A stretch of DNA of 7,442 bases from Pseudomonadota bacterium (GCA_021820785.1 JAKADE010000126.1:1-7442); one strand, 5' to 3'; shown: positions 1-5,843, counted from the stretch's first letter. Numbers and translations: made by a program. The notes: a model not told the origin generated them from the sequence alone.

Positions 1-645
1 CGGGGAGTCGCGATACAGCTCGCGATAGCTCACCTTGCGCGGGACGGAGATCGCCGGGGCGCTCTGCGCCGAGATCACGATCGGAACCATGGCGAGGGAG
101 ATCATCACCGCGGCGAGCATGAACGGACGGTCCGTCTTCGGGTCCGCCGGAATCAGCAGAAACTGCGCGCAGCCGAGGCCGATGTAGAGCACTACCATGT
201 AGACGGCGAGCAGTATGCCGCGGGTGACCCGGCTCGAGCGGTCGTTCAGCCAGCTCTCGGCCACCACGTAAATGCCCGCGAAGCACAGGCCCGAGATGCC
301 CCGCAACACCCCCCAGAAGACCGGATTGATGAAGATGCCCTGAATGAGGACCGTGGCGGCCGCCATGGCTGCCATGGCGGCGAACACGCGGATATGCCCG
401 ACGCGGCGCACCAGGAGCGGGGCGGCCGCCGTCCCGAACAGGTACCCCAGGTAGTAGCAGGACATGACCACGCCCGTGACGGGCGCGGAGAACCCTTCGA
501 GCGTGGCGCGAAGGCTGATCTCGGTGCTGGTCAGCCCCGCCCCGAGCATCAGGATGCCCATGCCGAGCAGCAGCTGCCAGGTGGCCGCGAAGACCGAGGC
601 CGACGCACCGGGCGCGGCCGTGCCGCTTGCGGGAGTCATGTCCAT
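1..645 (-). CDS. MFS transporter, YcaD-like, N-terminal half (cut by window edge)
   Basis: This is the first 215 codons of a major facilitator superfamily permease. The gene continues past the left edge. Six hydrophobic segments are visible, at about residues 19-40, 50-77, 88-107, 110-133, 144-166 and 176-193, which is the first of the two six-helix MFS bundles. The loop after helix 2 carries VRRVGHIRVFA, and helix 4 runs into YVVAESWLNDR. Both are typical of the YcaD-like subgroup of MFS_1. The substrate cannot be told from the sequence. The start chosen gives MDMTPASG about 19 residues before helix 1. An in-frame ATG at 738 would add 31 residues that look unrelated to the family and contain a C7 run. 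Neither start has a good Shine-Dalgarno sequence. The gene lies downstream of the SCO gene on the same strand and may be co-transcribed with it. Confidence 0.88.
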   Translation of the reverse strand, partial: MDMTPASGTAAPGASASVFAATWQLLLGMGILMLGAGLTSTEISLRATLEGFSAPVTGVVMSCYYLGYLFGTAAAPLLVRRVGHIRVFAAMAAMAAATVLIQGIFINPVFWGVLRGISGLCFAGIYVVAESWLNDRSSRVTRGILLAVYMVVLYIGLGCAQFLLIPADPKTDRPFMLAAVMISLAMVPIVISAQSAPAISVPRKVSYRELYRDSP

Positions 646-776
646 GGGCAGCGGCTCGTCAGTGGCCGCTCCGGTGCAGACCGGCGCGTCTGAAGCGCGG
701 GGTTTGAAGAGGGGGGGTGCCGTACACAACGCCCTCATGGTAGCGCGCCGCGCCGGCGTGGCAAGATCGCGGATGC

Positions 777-1361
777 TCAGCTGGCCGCGAGCAGGTGACG
801 CAATTTGGCGGCAATCATGCGCGCGGGAGCGCCAGTCTCTGCCAACAGCCGCGCCTGGCCCCGCGGGCCGAAGATGAACACGGCGCTGCTGTGGTCCACT
901 TCGTAGGCGCCGCTCGCATCGGGTTTCTCGTAGTGGTAGGACACCCGGTAGCGTTTGATCATCCGCGTCAGCTGCGCGTGGGTGCCGCGCAGGCCCACGA
1001 ATTGCGGCCCGAAGTCGTTGACGTACCGCTTGAGCACGGGAAGCGTGTCGCGGCGCGGATCTACAGTCACGAACAGTACACGGACCCGCTGCCCTTCGGC
1101 GCCGAGCCGTGAGATCGCATCGGCGAGCGTCGAGAGCGTGAGGGGGCAGGCATCCGGGCAGTGCGTGTAGCCGAAGTACAGCAGCACGACTTTGCCGCGG
1201 TACTGCGCAGCGCTGACTGCTGCGCCGTTCTGGTTCTGCATGTGGAACTGCAGGGGCGCGACGAGGCCGGCGACATCTGTCATGTGATGTCCGAGCTGGC
1301 GCTGGACGCAACCGCCGAGCAGCAGCAGCGTGACCACACCCGCCAGCGCGCGTATCCTCAT
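777..1361 (-). CDS. SCO1/SenC/PrrC family copper-binding lipoprotein
   Basis: This 194-residue thioredoxin-fold protein is of the SCO family, which delivers copper to the CuA site of cytochrome c oxidase or acts as a redox factor in the periplasm. Residues 1-18 form a lipoprotein signal with lipobox LGGC, so Cys18 would be lipidated. The copper-binding CxxxC is THCPDAC (Cys68 and Cys72), and the third ligand is His157 in VDHSS. The family motif VTVDPRRDT is at residues 98-106. The reading frame stays open 114 codons upstream, but that stretch lies inside ctaG and is not family-like. The ATG at 1361 begins exactly at the signal peptide. Its ATGA overlap with the ctaG stop suggests translational coupling. 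All expected metal-binding residues are present, so the protein should be functional. Confidence 0.93.
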   Translation of the reverse strand: MRIRALAGVVTLLLLGGCVQRQLGHHMTDVAGLVAPLQFHMQNQNGAAVSAAQYRGKVVLLYFGYTHCPDACPLTLSTLADAISRLGAEGQRVRVLFVTVDPRRDTLPVLKRYVNDFGPQFVGLRGTHAQLTRMIKRYRVSYHYEKPDASGAYEVDHSSAVFIFGPRGQARLLAETGAPARMIAAKLRHLLAAS

Positions 1362-2227
1362 GCTGGCGCGCCCGCCGAGGCGCCCGAGGCTGCTGGTGCG
1401 CCATGCGCGAGCATGCGTCGCTCCTCGGACATCACCCGGTAGATGACCACGATGCCGCCTACCGCCGACATCATGGCCGCCGGGATCCAGGTGAGCAGGC
1501 CGCCGATCTGCTGATCGAGCATGGGGCTGATCGCCCAGGCCCGGCCGCACACCGCATAGATGCTGAAGAGCTGCCGGGTCGTCAGCGCGATGTAGGCGCC
1601 GATGACGATTTGCGGCAGTGCCACGGCGGTAAGCACGATATAGCGCGCGCCGTAACCCAGTGCGCTCGCACCCTGCGCCTCGCGCGGGGCGAGCATCAGC
1701 CACCAGAAGAGGATGCCGTCGAGGAGCATGCTCCAGTTCATCAGCTCGTAGCGGCGGGTATCGATCATCGCGGTGAAGTGGATCGAGGGGGTCAGCCAGA
1801 AATAGATCAGGCCGACGAACAGAACGGGGGCGATGATCGGGTGCTGCAAACCGTGCCAGAGTCGCCGCAGCGGCGTGCTGACCCAGGGCACATTGAGGGC
1901 GCGCCAGAGTGGCCCGGGGATGCCGGCGCGCAGGATCGGCACGGGCGCGGAGAGGATCAGCAACGTCGGTCCGATGTGATGCAGGATCAGGTGCTGGAGG
2001 CGGTGGATCCAGAACATGTGCTGCGCCAGAAAATCGAAGTCCGTCTGCATCACGGCGTAGTTCAGCGCAAGCCCGAGTCCGAACACGAGCGCGCGCCAGG
2101 GCCGGATGGGGATGCCGGCGCGACGCAGCACGACCCAGCCGCGCGCGTACAGCGCAAGGGTCAACCCGAACACCGCGCAGGTGAGCGGTGAGAATTGCCA
2201 GGGCAGCAGATAGCTCAGATATCGCAC
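1358..2227 (-). CDS. ctaG: Cytochrome c oxidase assembly factor, caa3_CtaG type
   Basis: This polytopic inner-membrane protein of 289 residues matches the caa3_CtaG family (Bacillus CtaG type, PF09678), which is needed to form active caa3-type oxidase. It is unrelated to Cox11, which is also called CtaG in some proteobacteria. About seven hydrophobic segments are visible. The hallmark histidine-rich helix is at residues 70-84, with His70, His75, His79, His83 and His84 followed by GPTLLILSAP. The start is a GTG at 2227, preceded by a GGGGGA purine stretch at close spacing; the N-terminus VRYLSYLLPWQFSPL fits the family. A low-complexity Ala/Gly/Pro tail ends the protein. The stop overlaps the SCO start by 4 bp, so the two are co-translated. 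The oxidase subunit genes are not in the window. Confidence 0.9.
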   Translation of the reverse strand: MRYLSYLLPWQFSPLTCAVFGLTLALYARGWVVLRRAGIPIRPWRALVFGLGLALNYAVMQTDFDFLAQHMFWIHRLQHLILHHIGPTLLILSAPVPILRAGIPGPLWRALNVPWVSTPLRRLWHGLQHPIIAPVLFVGLIYFWLTPSIHFTAMIDTRRYELMNWSMLLDGILFWWLMLAPREAQGASALGYGARYIVLTAVALPQIVIGAYIALTTRQLFSIYAVCGRAWAISPMLDQQIGGLLTWIPAAMMSAVGGIVVIYRVMSEERRMLAHGAPAASGASAGAPA

Positions 2228-2346
2228 GGCATCCCCCGTGGCGCTGCGCGCCGCACGGCCCGCGCGCCCGCCGCTAGGGTAGCAGAGCCGGCGCGCGCTG
2301 AGGTGACCCGGGCGCTCAGGCTCGAGCGGGGCCGGATCAGGGACGC

Positions 2347-3417
2347 TCAGCGGCTGAGCAGATCATCGATCTCATCGGTGCCGCGGCGCACGGGGTTCAT
2401 CGGCATCAGCGTCGCCGTGACGCGGTTACGTCCGGCGTGCTTGCTGCGGTAGAGCGCCGCATCGGCGATACGCAGCATGTGATCGGCGGTCTTGCGGTCC
2501 CCGAGCGGTACCTGCTGGAGGTTGCACATGCCGAAACTCGCCGTGACCTCCACTGCGTTGCCCGAGGCCTGGAACGGGCGGTCGGCGACGCAGGCGCGCA
2601 GCCGGCGGGCCGCATCGAGCGCCTGATCGTAGTTGGTCTCCGGAAGGATGACGGCGAATTCCTCCCCGCCGAGGCGGGCGACCCAGTCGACGCCGCGACG
2701 CAGGCTCTCCTGCAGCCGCGCGCCGAACTGCCGGAGGATCTCGTCCCCGCCGGCATGACCGAGCGTGTCGTTGACGTTCTTGAAGAAATCGATGTCGCAG
2801 AGAATGAGCGACAGCGGCCGCCGGTAGCGCGCCGCCCGATCGATCTCGCGCGGGAAATGTTTGCCGAAGAACCGCCGGCTCGCCACGCGTGTCAGCTCAT
2901 CGGTGGTGGACAGCTCGCGGTTCTCGATCAGCGCGATGCGCAGCACCTCCTCGAGCTCGGCGATGCGCCGTGCGGTGCCGAGCCGTGCCTTGAGCGCAGG
3001 CTCGCCGGCATGACGGGCCAGGCAGTCGTCTGCGCCGGCAAACAGTCCGGAATCGATTTCCTCAAGATCGTCATTCGGCGCGATGTAGAGGATGAACGGT
3101 TCGCGCGGCAGCTTCTGGGCACGGATGCGCCGCACCAGCGGCAGGCTGTCGGTGATCACCACGGAGCGGAACTGCTCGCGCAGTTGATCGAGTGTCTCGT
3201 GCTCCTCGCACATCAGCACATCGAGCATCTCTCGGTGGATACGCTGTTCGAGGTGCTTGCGGGTGTCGGGTGCGCGGATCGAGAGCAGGGCGTGCGGCGG
3301 CGGCAGCACACGCAGCATCACCGCAACAGTGGCCGTGGTGTCTTCTCGGGCTTCGGGTTCGTGCACCCGGCGCTCGAGCACCCGTTTTATCACCGTCGTG
3401 TGTCCGCCAGAAGACAT
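2347..3417 (-). CDS. Diguanylate cyclase: degenerate receiver-like domain plus GGDEF
   Basis: This is a 356-residue cytoplasmic protein that should make cyclic di-GMP from two GTP. The C-terminal GGDEF domain (about 170-335) is complete: DELT at 173-176, CDIDFFK at 207-213, NDTLGHAGGDE at 216-226, and the active site GGEEF at 250-254. An intact RxxD inhibitory site (RGVD, 241-244) sits five residues before it, so product inhibition is expected. Residues about 44-155 look like a response-regulator receiver fold, with VVITD ending at Asp90 and FAGADDCLARH where GADDYLxKP is usual. The N-terminal acidic pair and the conserved Lys-Pro are missing. A GAGG Shine-Dalgarno sequence at 3423-3426, five bases from the ATG, supports the start. 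It is 119 bp upstream of ctaG on the same strand. Confidence 0.93.
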   Translation of the reverse strand: MSSGGHTTVIKRVLERRVHEPEAREDTTATVAVMLRVLPPPHALLSIRAPDTRKHLEQRIHREMLDVLMCEEHETLDQLREQFRSVVITDSLPLVRRIRAQKLPREPFILYIAPNDDLEEIDSGLFAGADDCLARHAGEPALKARLGTARRIAELEEVLRIALIENRELSTTDELTRVASRRFFGKHFPREIDRAARYRRPLSLILCDIDFFKNVNDTLGHAGGDEILRQFGARLQESLRRGVDWVARLGGEEFAVILPETNYDQALDAARRLRACVADRPFQASGNAVEVTASFGMCNLQQVPLGDRKTADHMLRIADAALYRSKHAGRNRVTATLMPMNPVRRGTDEIDDLLSR

Positions 3418-3510
3418 CGAGACCTCGTGGGGTCGTCATTCCTTGCCCGGCGGATGGTCTCGGGGCGGGTCGGTTTGGGCGCCGGCATCGCACGCGGGCA
3501 GTCGCGGCAG

Positions 3511-3527
3511 AATGTAAAGGTGACATT
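3511..3527. promoter_or_regulatory. Small dyad in divergent intergenic region
   Basis: AATGT and ACATT form a perfect 5-bp inverted repeat separated by 7 bases, between the divergent diguanylate cyclase and phosphatase-fold genes. It is A/T-rich compared with its surroundings and has the shape of a regulator half-site pair. I cannot name the regulator, and an arm this short can arise by chance. Confidence 0.2.
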
Positions 3528-3537
3528 GCCCCGGCAG

Positions 3538-3553
3538 TGTGATGAACTTCACG
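3538..3553. promoter_or_regulatory. CRP/Vfr/Clp-like binding site
   Basis: The site TGTGA-N6-TCACG matches nine of ten defined bases of the CRP-family consensus TGTGA-N6-TCACA. It lies in the 176-bp region between the divergent diguanylate cyclase (start 3417) and phosphatase-fold gene (start 3594), ending 5 bases before a possible -35 box for the rightward gene. A CRP, Vfr or Clp homologue could act on either promoter. The match is seen directly; binding is inferred. Confidence 0.5.
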
Positions 3554-3558
3554 GACTC

Positions 3559-3586
3559 TTGATCGGGCTCTGGCCGGAAAGACAAT
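3559..3586 (+). promoter_or_regulatory. Possible promoter for the phosphatase-fold gene
   Basis: TTGATC (3559-3564) and GACAAT (3581-3586) are spaced by 16 bases and each match four of six sigma-70 consensus bases. Transcription would begin about 7 bases after the -10 box, almost at the ATG at 3594, so the message would be nearly leaderless. The individual boxes are weak. Confidence 0.28.
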
Positions 3587-3593
3587 ACAGACG

Positions 3594-4163
3594 ATGCCTT
3601 CACACGCTGCAGATCCAACCGCGCCGGCCATTACCCGCCGCCGCCGTCCGTTCCTGGCTCCGGTCTGGCTCAGTCTGCTTGCCGCTCTCGCCCTCGCCGG
3701 GCTCGCCCTGGTGCTTTGGGCCTCGGCCACCAATACCGTCGTGGTGGTCGTACCGGCGGCCAGCGGGGAACTCGGCTCGATCCCGAACGCACCGCTCTCG
3801 GCCGCCGGCGGCCAGCAGGCGCAGGTGCTGGCGCAGCGCTTTGCGACGGCATCGGGCCGGGACGGACTGAGTGCGATCTACGTCAGTCAGACGCGCCGCG
3901 CGCAGCAGACCGCCGAGCCGATCGCGCAGCTCCTGGGGCTGCACCCGGTGGTGCTCTCCAGTCGCGGTGGCGAGAGCATTGCCTCGGAGATCCTCGATCA
4001 GCAGACCGGCAAGAGCGTGCTCGTGGTGTGCGGCCGCCAGTCGATTGCCGATCTGGTGCACGCCCTGAGCGGCCATCACATCCCGCCGGCCGCCGAGCGG
4101 GATATGTACATCGTCACCATCCCGCGCTACGGTCCGGCGCGGGTGCTGCGCATGCACAACTGA
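3594..4163 (+). CDS. Membrane-anchored histidine-phosphatase-fold protein lacking both catalytic histidines
   Basis: This 189-residue protein has a basic N-terminus (RRRR at 15-18), one membrane segment at about 22-45, then a soluble domain, probably periplasmic. The domain follows the phosphoglycerate-mutase/SixA pattern: strand VVVVV at 49-53, PLSAAGGQQAQVLAQRF at 67-83, and IYVSQTRRAQQTAEPIA at 95-111, which keeps the usual Arg and Thr-Ala. The catalytic RHG/RHA after the first strand is replaced by Pro-Ala-Ala (54-56). The second histidine, usually in VLVVGH, is replaced in VLVVCGRQ (142-149). The protein is therefore probably not a phosphatase and may bind a ligand or partner. The frame is intact with an ordinary codon pattern, so it is not simple decay. 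The nearest purine-rich stretch, GGAAAG, is 12 bases from the ATG, so ribosome binding looks weak. The stop is 1 bp from the convergent peroxiredoxin stop. Confidence 0.82.
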   Translation: MPSHAADPTAPAITRRRRPFLAPVWLSLLAALALAGLALVLWASATNTVVVVVPAASGELGSIPNAPLSAAGGQQAQVLAQRFATASGRDGLSAIYVSQTRRAQQTAEPIAQLLGLHPVVLSSRGGESIASEILDQQTGKSVLVVCGRQSIADLVHALSGHHIPPAAERDMYIVTIPRYGPARVLRMHN

Positions 4164-4164
4164 A

Positions 4165-4635
4165 TCAGCGCCGTTCGGGCGCGGAGCGCTGTTCTGCGGC
4201 GGCCTGTCGCACGAAGCGCGAGTGCACGCCGATACGCAGGTCGGCGGCAACCGCGTTGACGATCTGGCCGGCGGAACTGATCAGAAACGTCGCCCGGCGC
4301 ACGCCGAGGCCGAACGGTCCCCGCACGCCATACATGCGAATCACGCACCGGTCTACGTCCGAGAGGAGGATGAAGGGCAGGTGGTACTTTTCGCGGAAGG
4401 CGCGGTGGCTCTCCGGACTCTGCGGGCTGACGCCCGCGACCTGAAGGCCGGCCGATTCGATCTGCGGGTGCAGATCGCGGATCTGGCAGGCCTCGCGGGT
4501 GCATCCGGCCGTGAAGTCCGCCGGGTAGAAGTACAGCACCAGCGGCCCGTGCTTCAGCAGCGCCTTCAAGGACACGGATTTGCCGTCCGCATCGGGCAGG
4601 GTGAACTCGGGGGCGTGCGCGCCGATGGCCAGCAT
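4165..4635 (-). CDS. bcp: Thioredoxin-dependent peroxiredoxin, Bcp/PrxQ family
   Basis: This 156-residue thiol peroxidase reduces hydrogen peroxide and organic hydroperoxides in the cytosol, using thioredoxin as the usual reductant. The active-site segment PADFTAGCTREAC is at residues 38-50. Cys45 is the peroxidatic cysteine and Cys50 the resolving one, the atypical 2-Cys arrangement of PrxQ. The conserved Arg114 in GVRRATFLI completes the active site. Length is normal for the family. The start at 4635 is preceded by AGGAG at 7-base spacing on the minus strand. On that strand a TATGAT box (4672-4677) could be its -10 element; it interleaves with the divergent tRNA promoter. The gene converges with the phosphatase-fold gene and seems to stand alone. 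Confidence 0.93.
   Translation of the reverse strand: MLAIGAHAPEFTLPDADGKSVSLKALLKHGPLVLYFYPADFTAGCTREACQIRDLHPQIESAGLQVAGVSPQSPESHRAFREKYHLPFILLSDVDRCVIRMYGVRGPFGLGVRRATFLISSAGQIVNAVAADLRIGVHSRFVRQAAAEQRSAPERR
4168..4182. terminator. Weak stem-loop at convergent gene ends
   Basis: GCGCC and GGCGC form a 5-bp stem around GTTCG, just inside the end of the peroxiredoxin gene and just past the phosphatase-fold stop. A competing pair, CAGCGC at 4166-4171 and GCGCTG at 4186-4191, also exists. Neither has a T-run, so an intrinsic terminator is doubtful. Confidence 0.2.
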
Positions 4636-4656
4636 GGCCCAGCTCCTAAAATAGTC

Positions 4657-4685
4657 TTGGCTTCCGCACGCATCATAGCTAGAAT
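4657..4685 (+). promoter_or_regulatory. Sigma-70-type promoter of tRNA-Ala
   Basis: TTGGCT (4657-4662) and TAGAAT (4680-4685) are spaced by exactly 17 bases. The -10 box matches five of six consensus bases. The sequence after it, CGCCGCCC, is a GC-rich discriminator of the type found at stringently controlled stable-RNA promoters. The predicted start near 4692 would give a leader of about 8 bases before the tRNA. Confidence 0.65.
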
Positions 4686-4699
4686 CGCCGCCCTTGCGT

Positions 4700-4775
<76 letters not shown>

Positions 4776-4786
4776 TTTCTCCCAAC

Positions 4787-4804
4787 TCACTGAATTCTCA
4801 GTGA
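4787..4804 (+). terminator. Possible tRNA-Ala terminator hairpin
   Basis: TCACTGA and TCAGTGA form a perfect 7-bp stem around ATTC, 11 bases after the CCA end of the tRNA. It is followed by ATTCTT, only a short T-rich tail, so termination would be weak. The octamer TGAATTCT occurs twice here (4791 and 4802). Confidence 0.35.
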
Positions 4805-4828
4805 ATTCTTCCTGATCCGGGGCTTGCA

Positions 4829-5020
4829 ATGGCAATGCTACGGCGGGAGGCTCAGTTCGTGCTACGGCGAGGCGGCATCTGGACGGCACGCGTCCACATT
4901 CCGACCCCCTTGCGTCCCCTGATCGGGAGGCGCGAGGTGTGGCGTTCGATCCGTTCCGCGATCGCTCTGGCCTCTACGCTGCCGAACAGCCCGCTCGACA
5001 TGAAGTTCCTTGCGTCATAA
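4829..5020 (+). pseudogene. Integrase N-terminal remnant (DUF6538-like), beside tRNA-Ala
   Basis: The frame encodes 63 residues. Residues about 9-42, FVLRRGGIWTARVHIP followed by TPLRPLIGRREVWRSIRS, look like the N-terminal DUF6538-type segment of phage/island tyrosine recombinases, whose usual pattern is an RRGG-Y-R-VP-LR-IGRREV-RSLRT series. After residue 42 family likeness stops and the frame closes at 5020. A full integrase would be roughly 350-450 residues and would carry the catalytic Arg-His-Arg-Tyr set, none of which is visible here in any frame. The short distance and same direction relative to the tRNA are typical of an integrase gene next to its attachment site. No second copy of the tRNA 3' end is visible downstream in the window. 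The piece is inferred to be non-functional debris of an element. Confidence 0.6.
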
Positions 5021-5045
5021 CCTTCCAAACGGAACGCTCCCGACC

Positions 5046-5183
5046 ATGGCAAGGAATTTCCGCAATCGCGTCGTAGGATTCGGCGGGAACGCCGGTTTGA
5101 TCACACTCAGTGTTCTCGCCAGCGAACCCATTGACGGGATTGCTTACCGATGCCCTCCCGCGAAGAGCCCTGAAAAGAAATAG
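5046..5183 (+). pseudogene. Small open frame with possible ISL3-like transposase/IS end
   Basis: An ATG at 5046 opens 45 codons beginning MARNFRNRVVGFGG and closing at 5183. I do not firmly recognise it. The FRN-RV cluster faintly recalls the C-terminus of ISL3-family transposases. At 5158-5169 the plus strand ends CCGCGAAGAGCC, whose complement GGCTCTTCGCGG resembles the outer end of some ISL3-type terminal repeats. A GGAA-loop hairpin (CGGCG/CGCCG) lies at 5081-5094. No partner repeat is visible to the left and no clear ribosome site precedes the ATG. This may be an eroded insertion-sequence right end or simply chance. The rest of 5021-5349 holds no supportable gene. Confidence 0.2.
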
Positions 5184-5203
5184 TCTCTACGCGAAGGCGT
5201 GTC

Positions 5204-5291
5204 GGTGCATTGAACTGCACCCGGAGTCTCAAATTGTTGAGACGATGGAGCCCGCAGGCAACCTCTTAAACTCATTGGACTCCGCGAGTCT
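5204..5291. repeat. Cluster of three perfect inverted repeats
   Basis: Three hairpins lie in 88 bases of gene-free DNA: GGTGCA/TGCACC at 5204-5221, GTCTCAA/TTGAGAC with a 4-base loop at 5226-5243, and GACTC/GAGTC with a CGC loop at 5278-5290 (a G-U pair at 5277/5291 extends it). The first two are only 4 bases apart. No T-run follows on either strand. They could be operators, an untranslated structured RNA past the antitoxin gene, or element-end structure. Confidence 0.45.
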
Positions 5292-5349
5292 CCGTACACG
5301 CGGCGGGTTCGGCGGCCTGATGCTTGGCTGTTGGCACGATCCCGGTGGA

Positions 5350-5631
5350 TCACGCCGCCTTGCGCAGGCGCAACTCGACGCGCATGCCGGTCGCAATCGC
5401 CATATTCACGAGTGTCTCAAGGGCGAGGCGGTCGATCTTGCCGCGCATCAGGCTCGAGATGCGCGGCAGGGTCACGCCGAAGAGCCTGGCGGCCTGGGCC
5501 TGGTTGAGCTTGGCGCGGGCAATATGCTCCTGCAGGGCCATCGTGAGTGTCGAGCGCAGCTTCATGTTCTGTGCCTGCTCGGCGGTCTCCTCGATCGCGT
5601 CCCAGACACTGTCATAGGGTTTGCGGGTCAT
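5350..5631 (-). CDS. higA: XRE/HTH-family antitoxin (HigA-like)
   Basis: This 93-residue protein has a lambda-repressor-type helix-turn-helix at about residues 41-66 (LNQAQAARLFGVTLPRISSL, then MRGK), the form found in HigA-type antitoxins paired with Gp49-like toxins. Such antitoxins neutralise the toxin and repress their own operon. Residues 1-30 are acidic and likely helical. The frame runs further upstream to 5847, but the ATG at 5631 has an AGGAGAG site at 5640-5646 with 8-base spacing, and the upstream stretch is better explained by the toxin frame. Its ATG overlaps the toxin stop in an ATGA, the normal toxin-first HigBA order. All of the antitoxin appears intact. Confidence 0.88.
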   Translation of the reverse strand: MTRKPYDSVWDAIEETAEQAQNMKLRSTLTMALQEHIARAKLNQAQAARLFGVTLPRISSLMRGKIDRLALETLVNMAIATGMRVELRLRKAA

Positions 5632-5843
5632 GGTCTTAACTCTCCTGTCATATCGCGGTGTCGCCGGGCCGCCACCTTGAGGTCCGAGTCGCGTGTGTGT
5701 CGCGTCCGCATTTGGGAGCAGTGCAGCACGTAGAGGGCGGAGGCGAAGTTCGCGCCGTATATCACTCGGAACGCGCCGGCGGTATCCGTGAAGCGGATCA
5801 CCCGCACGCTGGCGCCGCGGCGCTCCTGTGATGGTGGCCAAGC
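5628..5843 (-). pseudogene. higB: HigB/RelE (Gp49-like) toxin, N-terminus missing
   Basis: A frame with 71 sense codons lies directly upstream of the antitoxin and ends in the ATGA overlap. From about 5807 it reads VRVIRFTDTAGAFRVIYGAN, then FASALYVLHC and DLKVAARRHRDM. This is the C-terminal half of phage-derived Gp49-like HigB toxins, RelE-superfamily ribosome-dependent mRNA endonucleases. Intact members are about 100-120 residues; here an in-frame TGA at 5844-5846 closes the frame before the expected first 40-50 residues. The only close start is GTG at 5807, with AGGAG too far upstream (14 bases). The usual FQKKT stretch is SQMRT. The toxin is therefore probably inactive. The loss could be real truncation or a frameshift; no upstream frame restores the missing part by eye. 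Confidence 0.72.

Noticed and set aside
1362..1703. N-terminal extension of the SCO gene by 114 codons
   Set aside because: The stretch overlaps ctaG in another frame, lacks family similarity, and would bury the lipoprotein signal that starts at 1361.
1403..2191. Plus-strand open frame of 262 codons
   Set aside because: It lies opposite ctaG, and its composition (many His, Asp, Arg, Gln) is that of an antisense shadow of a GC-rich gene.
2345..2359. Hairpin GCTCAG/CTGAGC at the end of the cyclase gene as a terminator
   Set aside because: The 6-bp stem overlaps the coding end and stop, has no T-run, and the next gene lies on the same strand; chance is as likely.
2437..3870. Long plus-strand open frame of 477 codons
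   Set aside because: It is antisense to the diguanylate cyclase and runs into the phosphatase-fold gene; both have clear family motifs, while this frame has none. High GC explains the missing stops.
3600..4250. Minus-strand open frame of 216 codons
   Set aside because: It is antisense to the phosphatase-fold gene and overlaps the peroxiredoxin end; no motifs.
4940..4960. Possible second attachment site sharing GTTCGATCC with the tRNA T-loop
   Set aside because: Only about nine bases agree, inside the integrase remnant; too short for a credible attachment repeat.
5110..5733. Plus-strand open frame of 207 codons
   Set aside because: Its right half is antisense to the antitoxin and toxin; its left half has no recognisable motif and spans the hairpin cluster.
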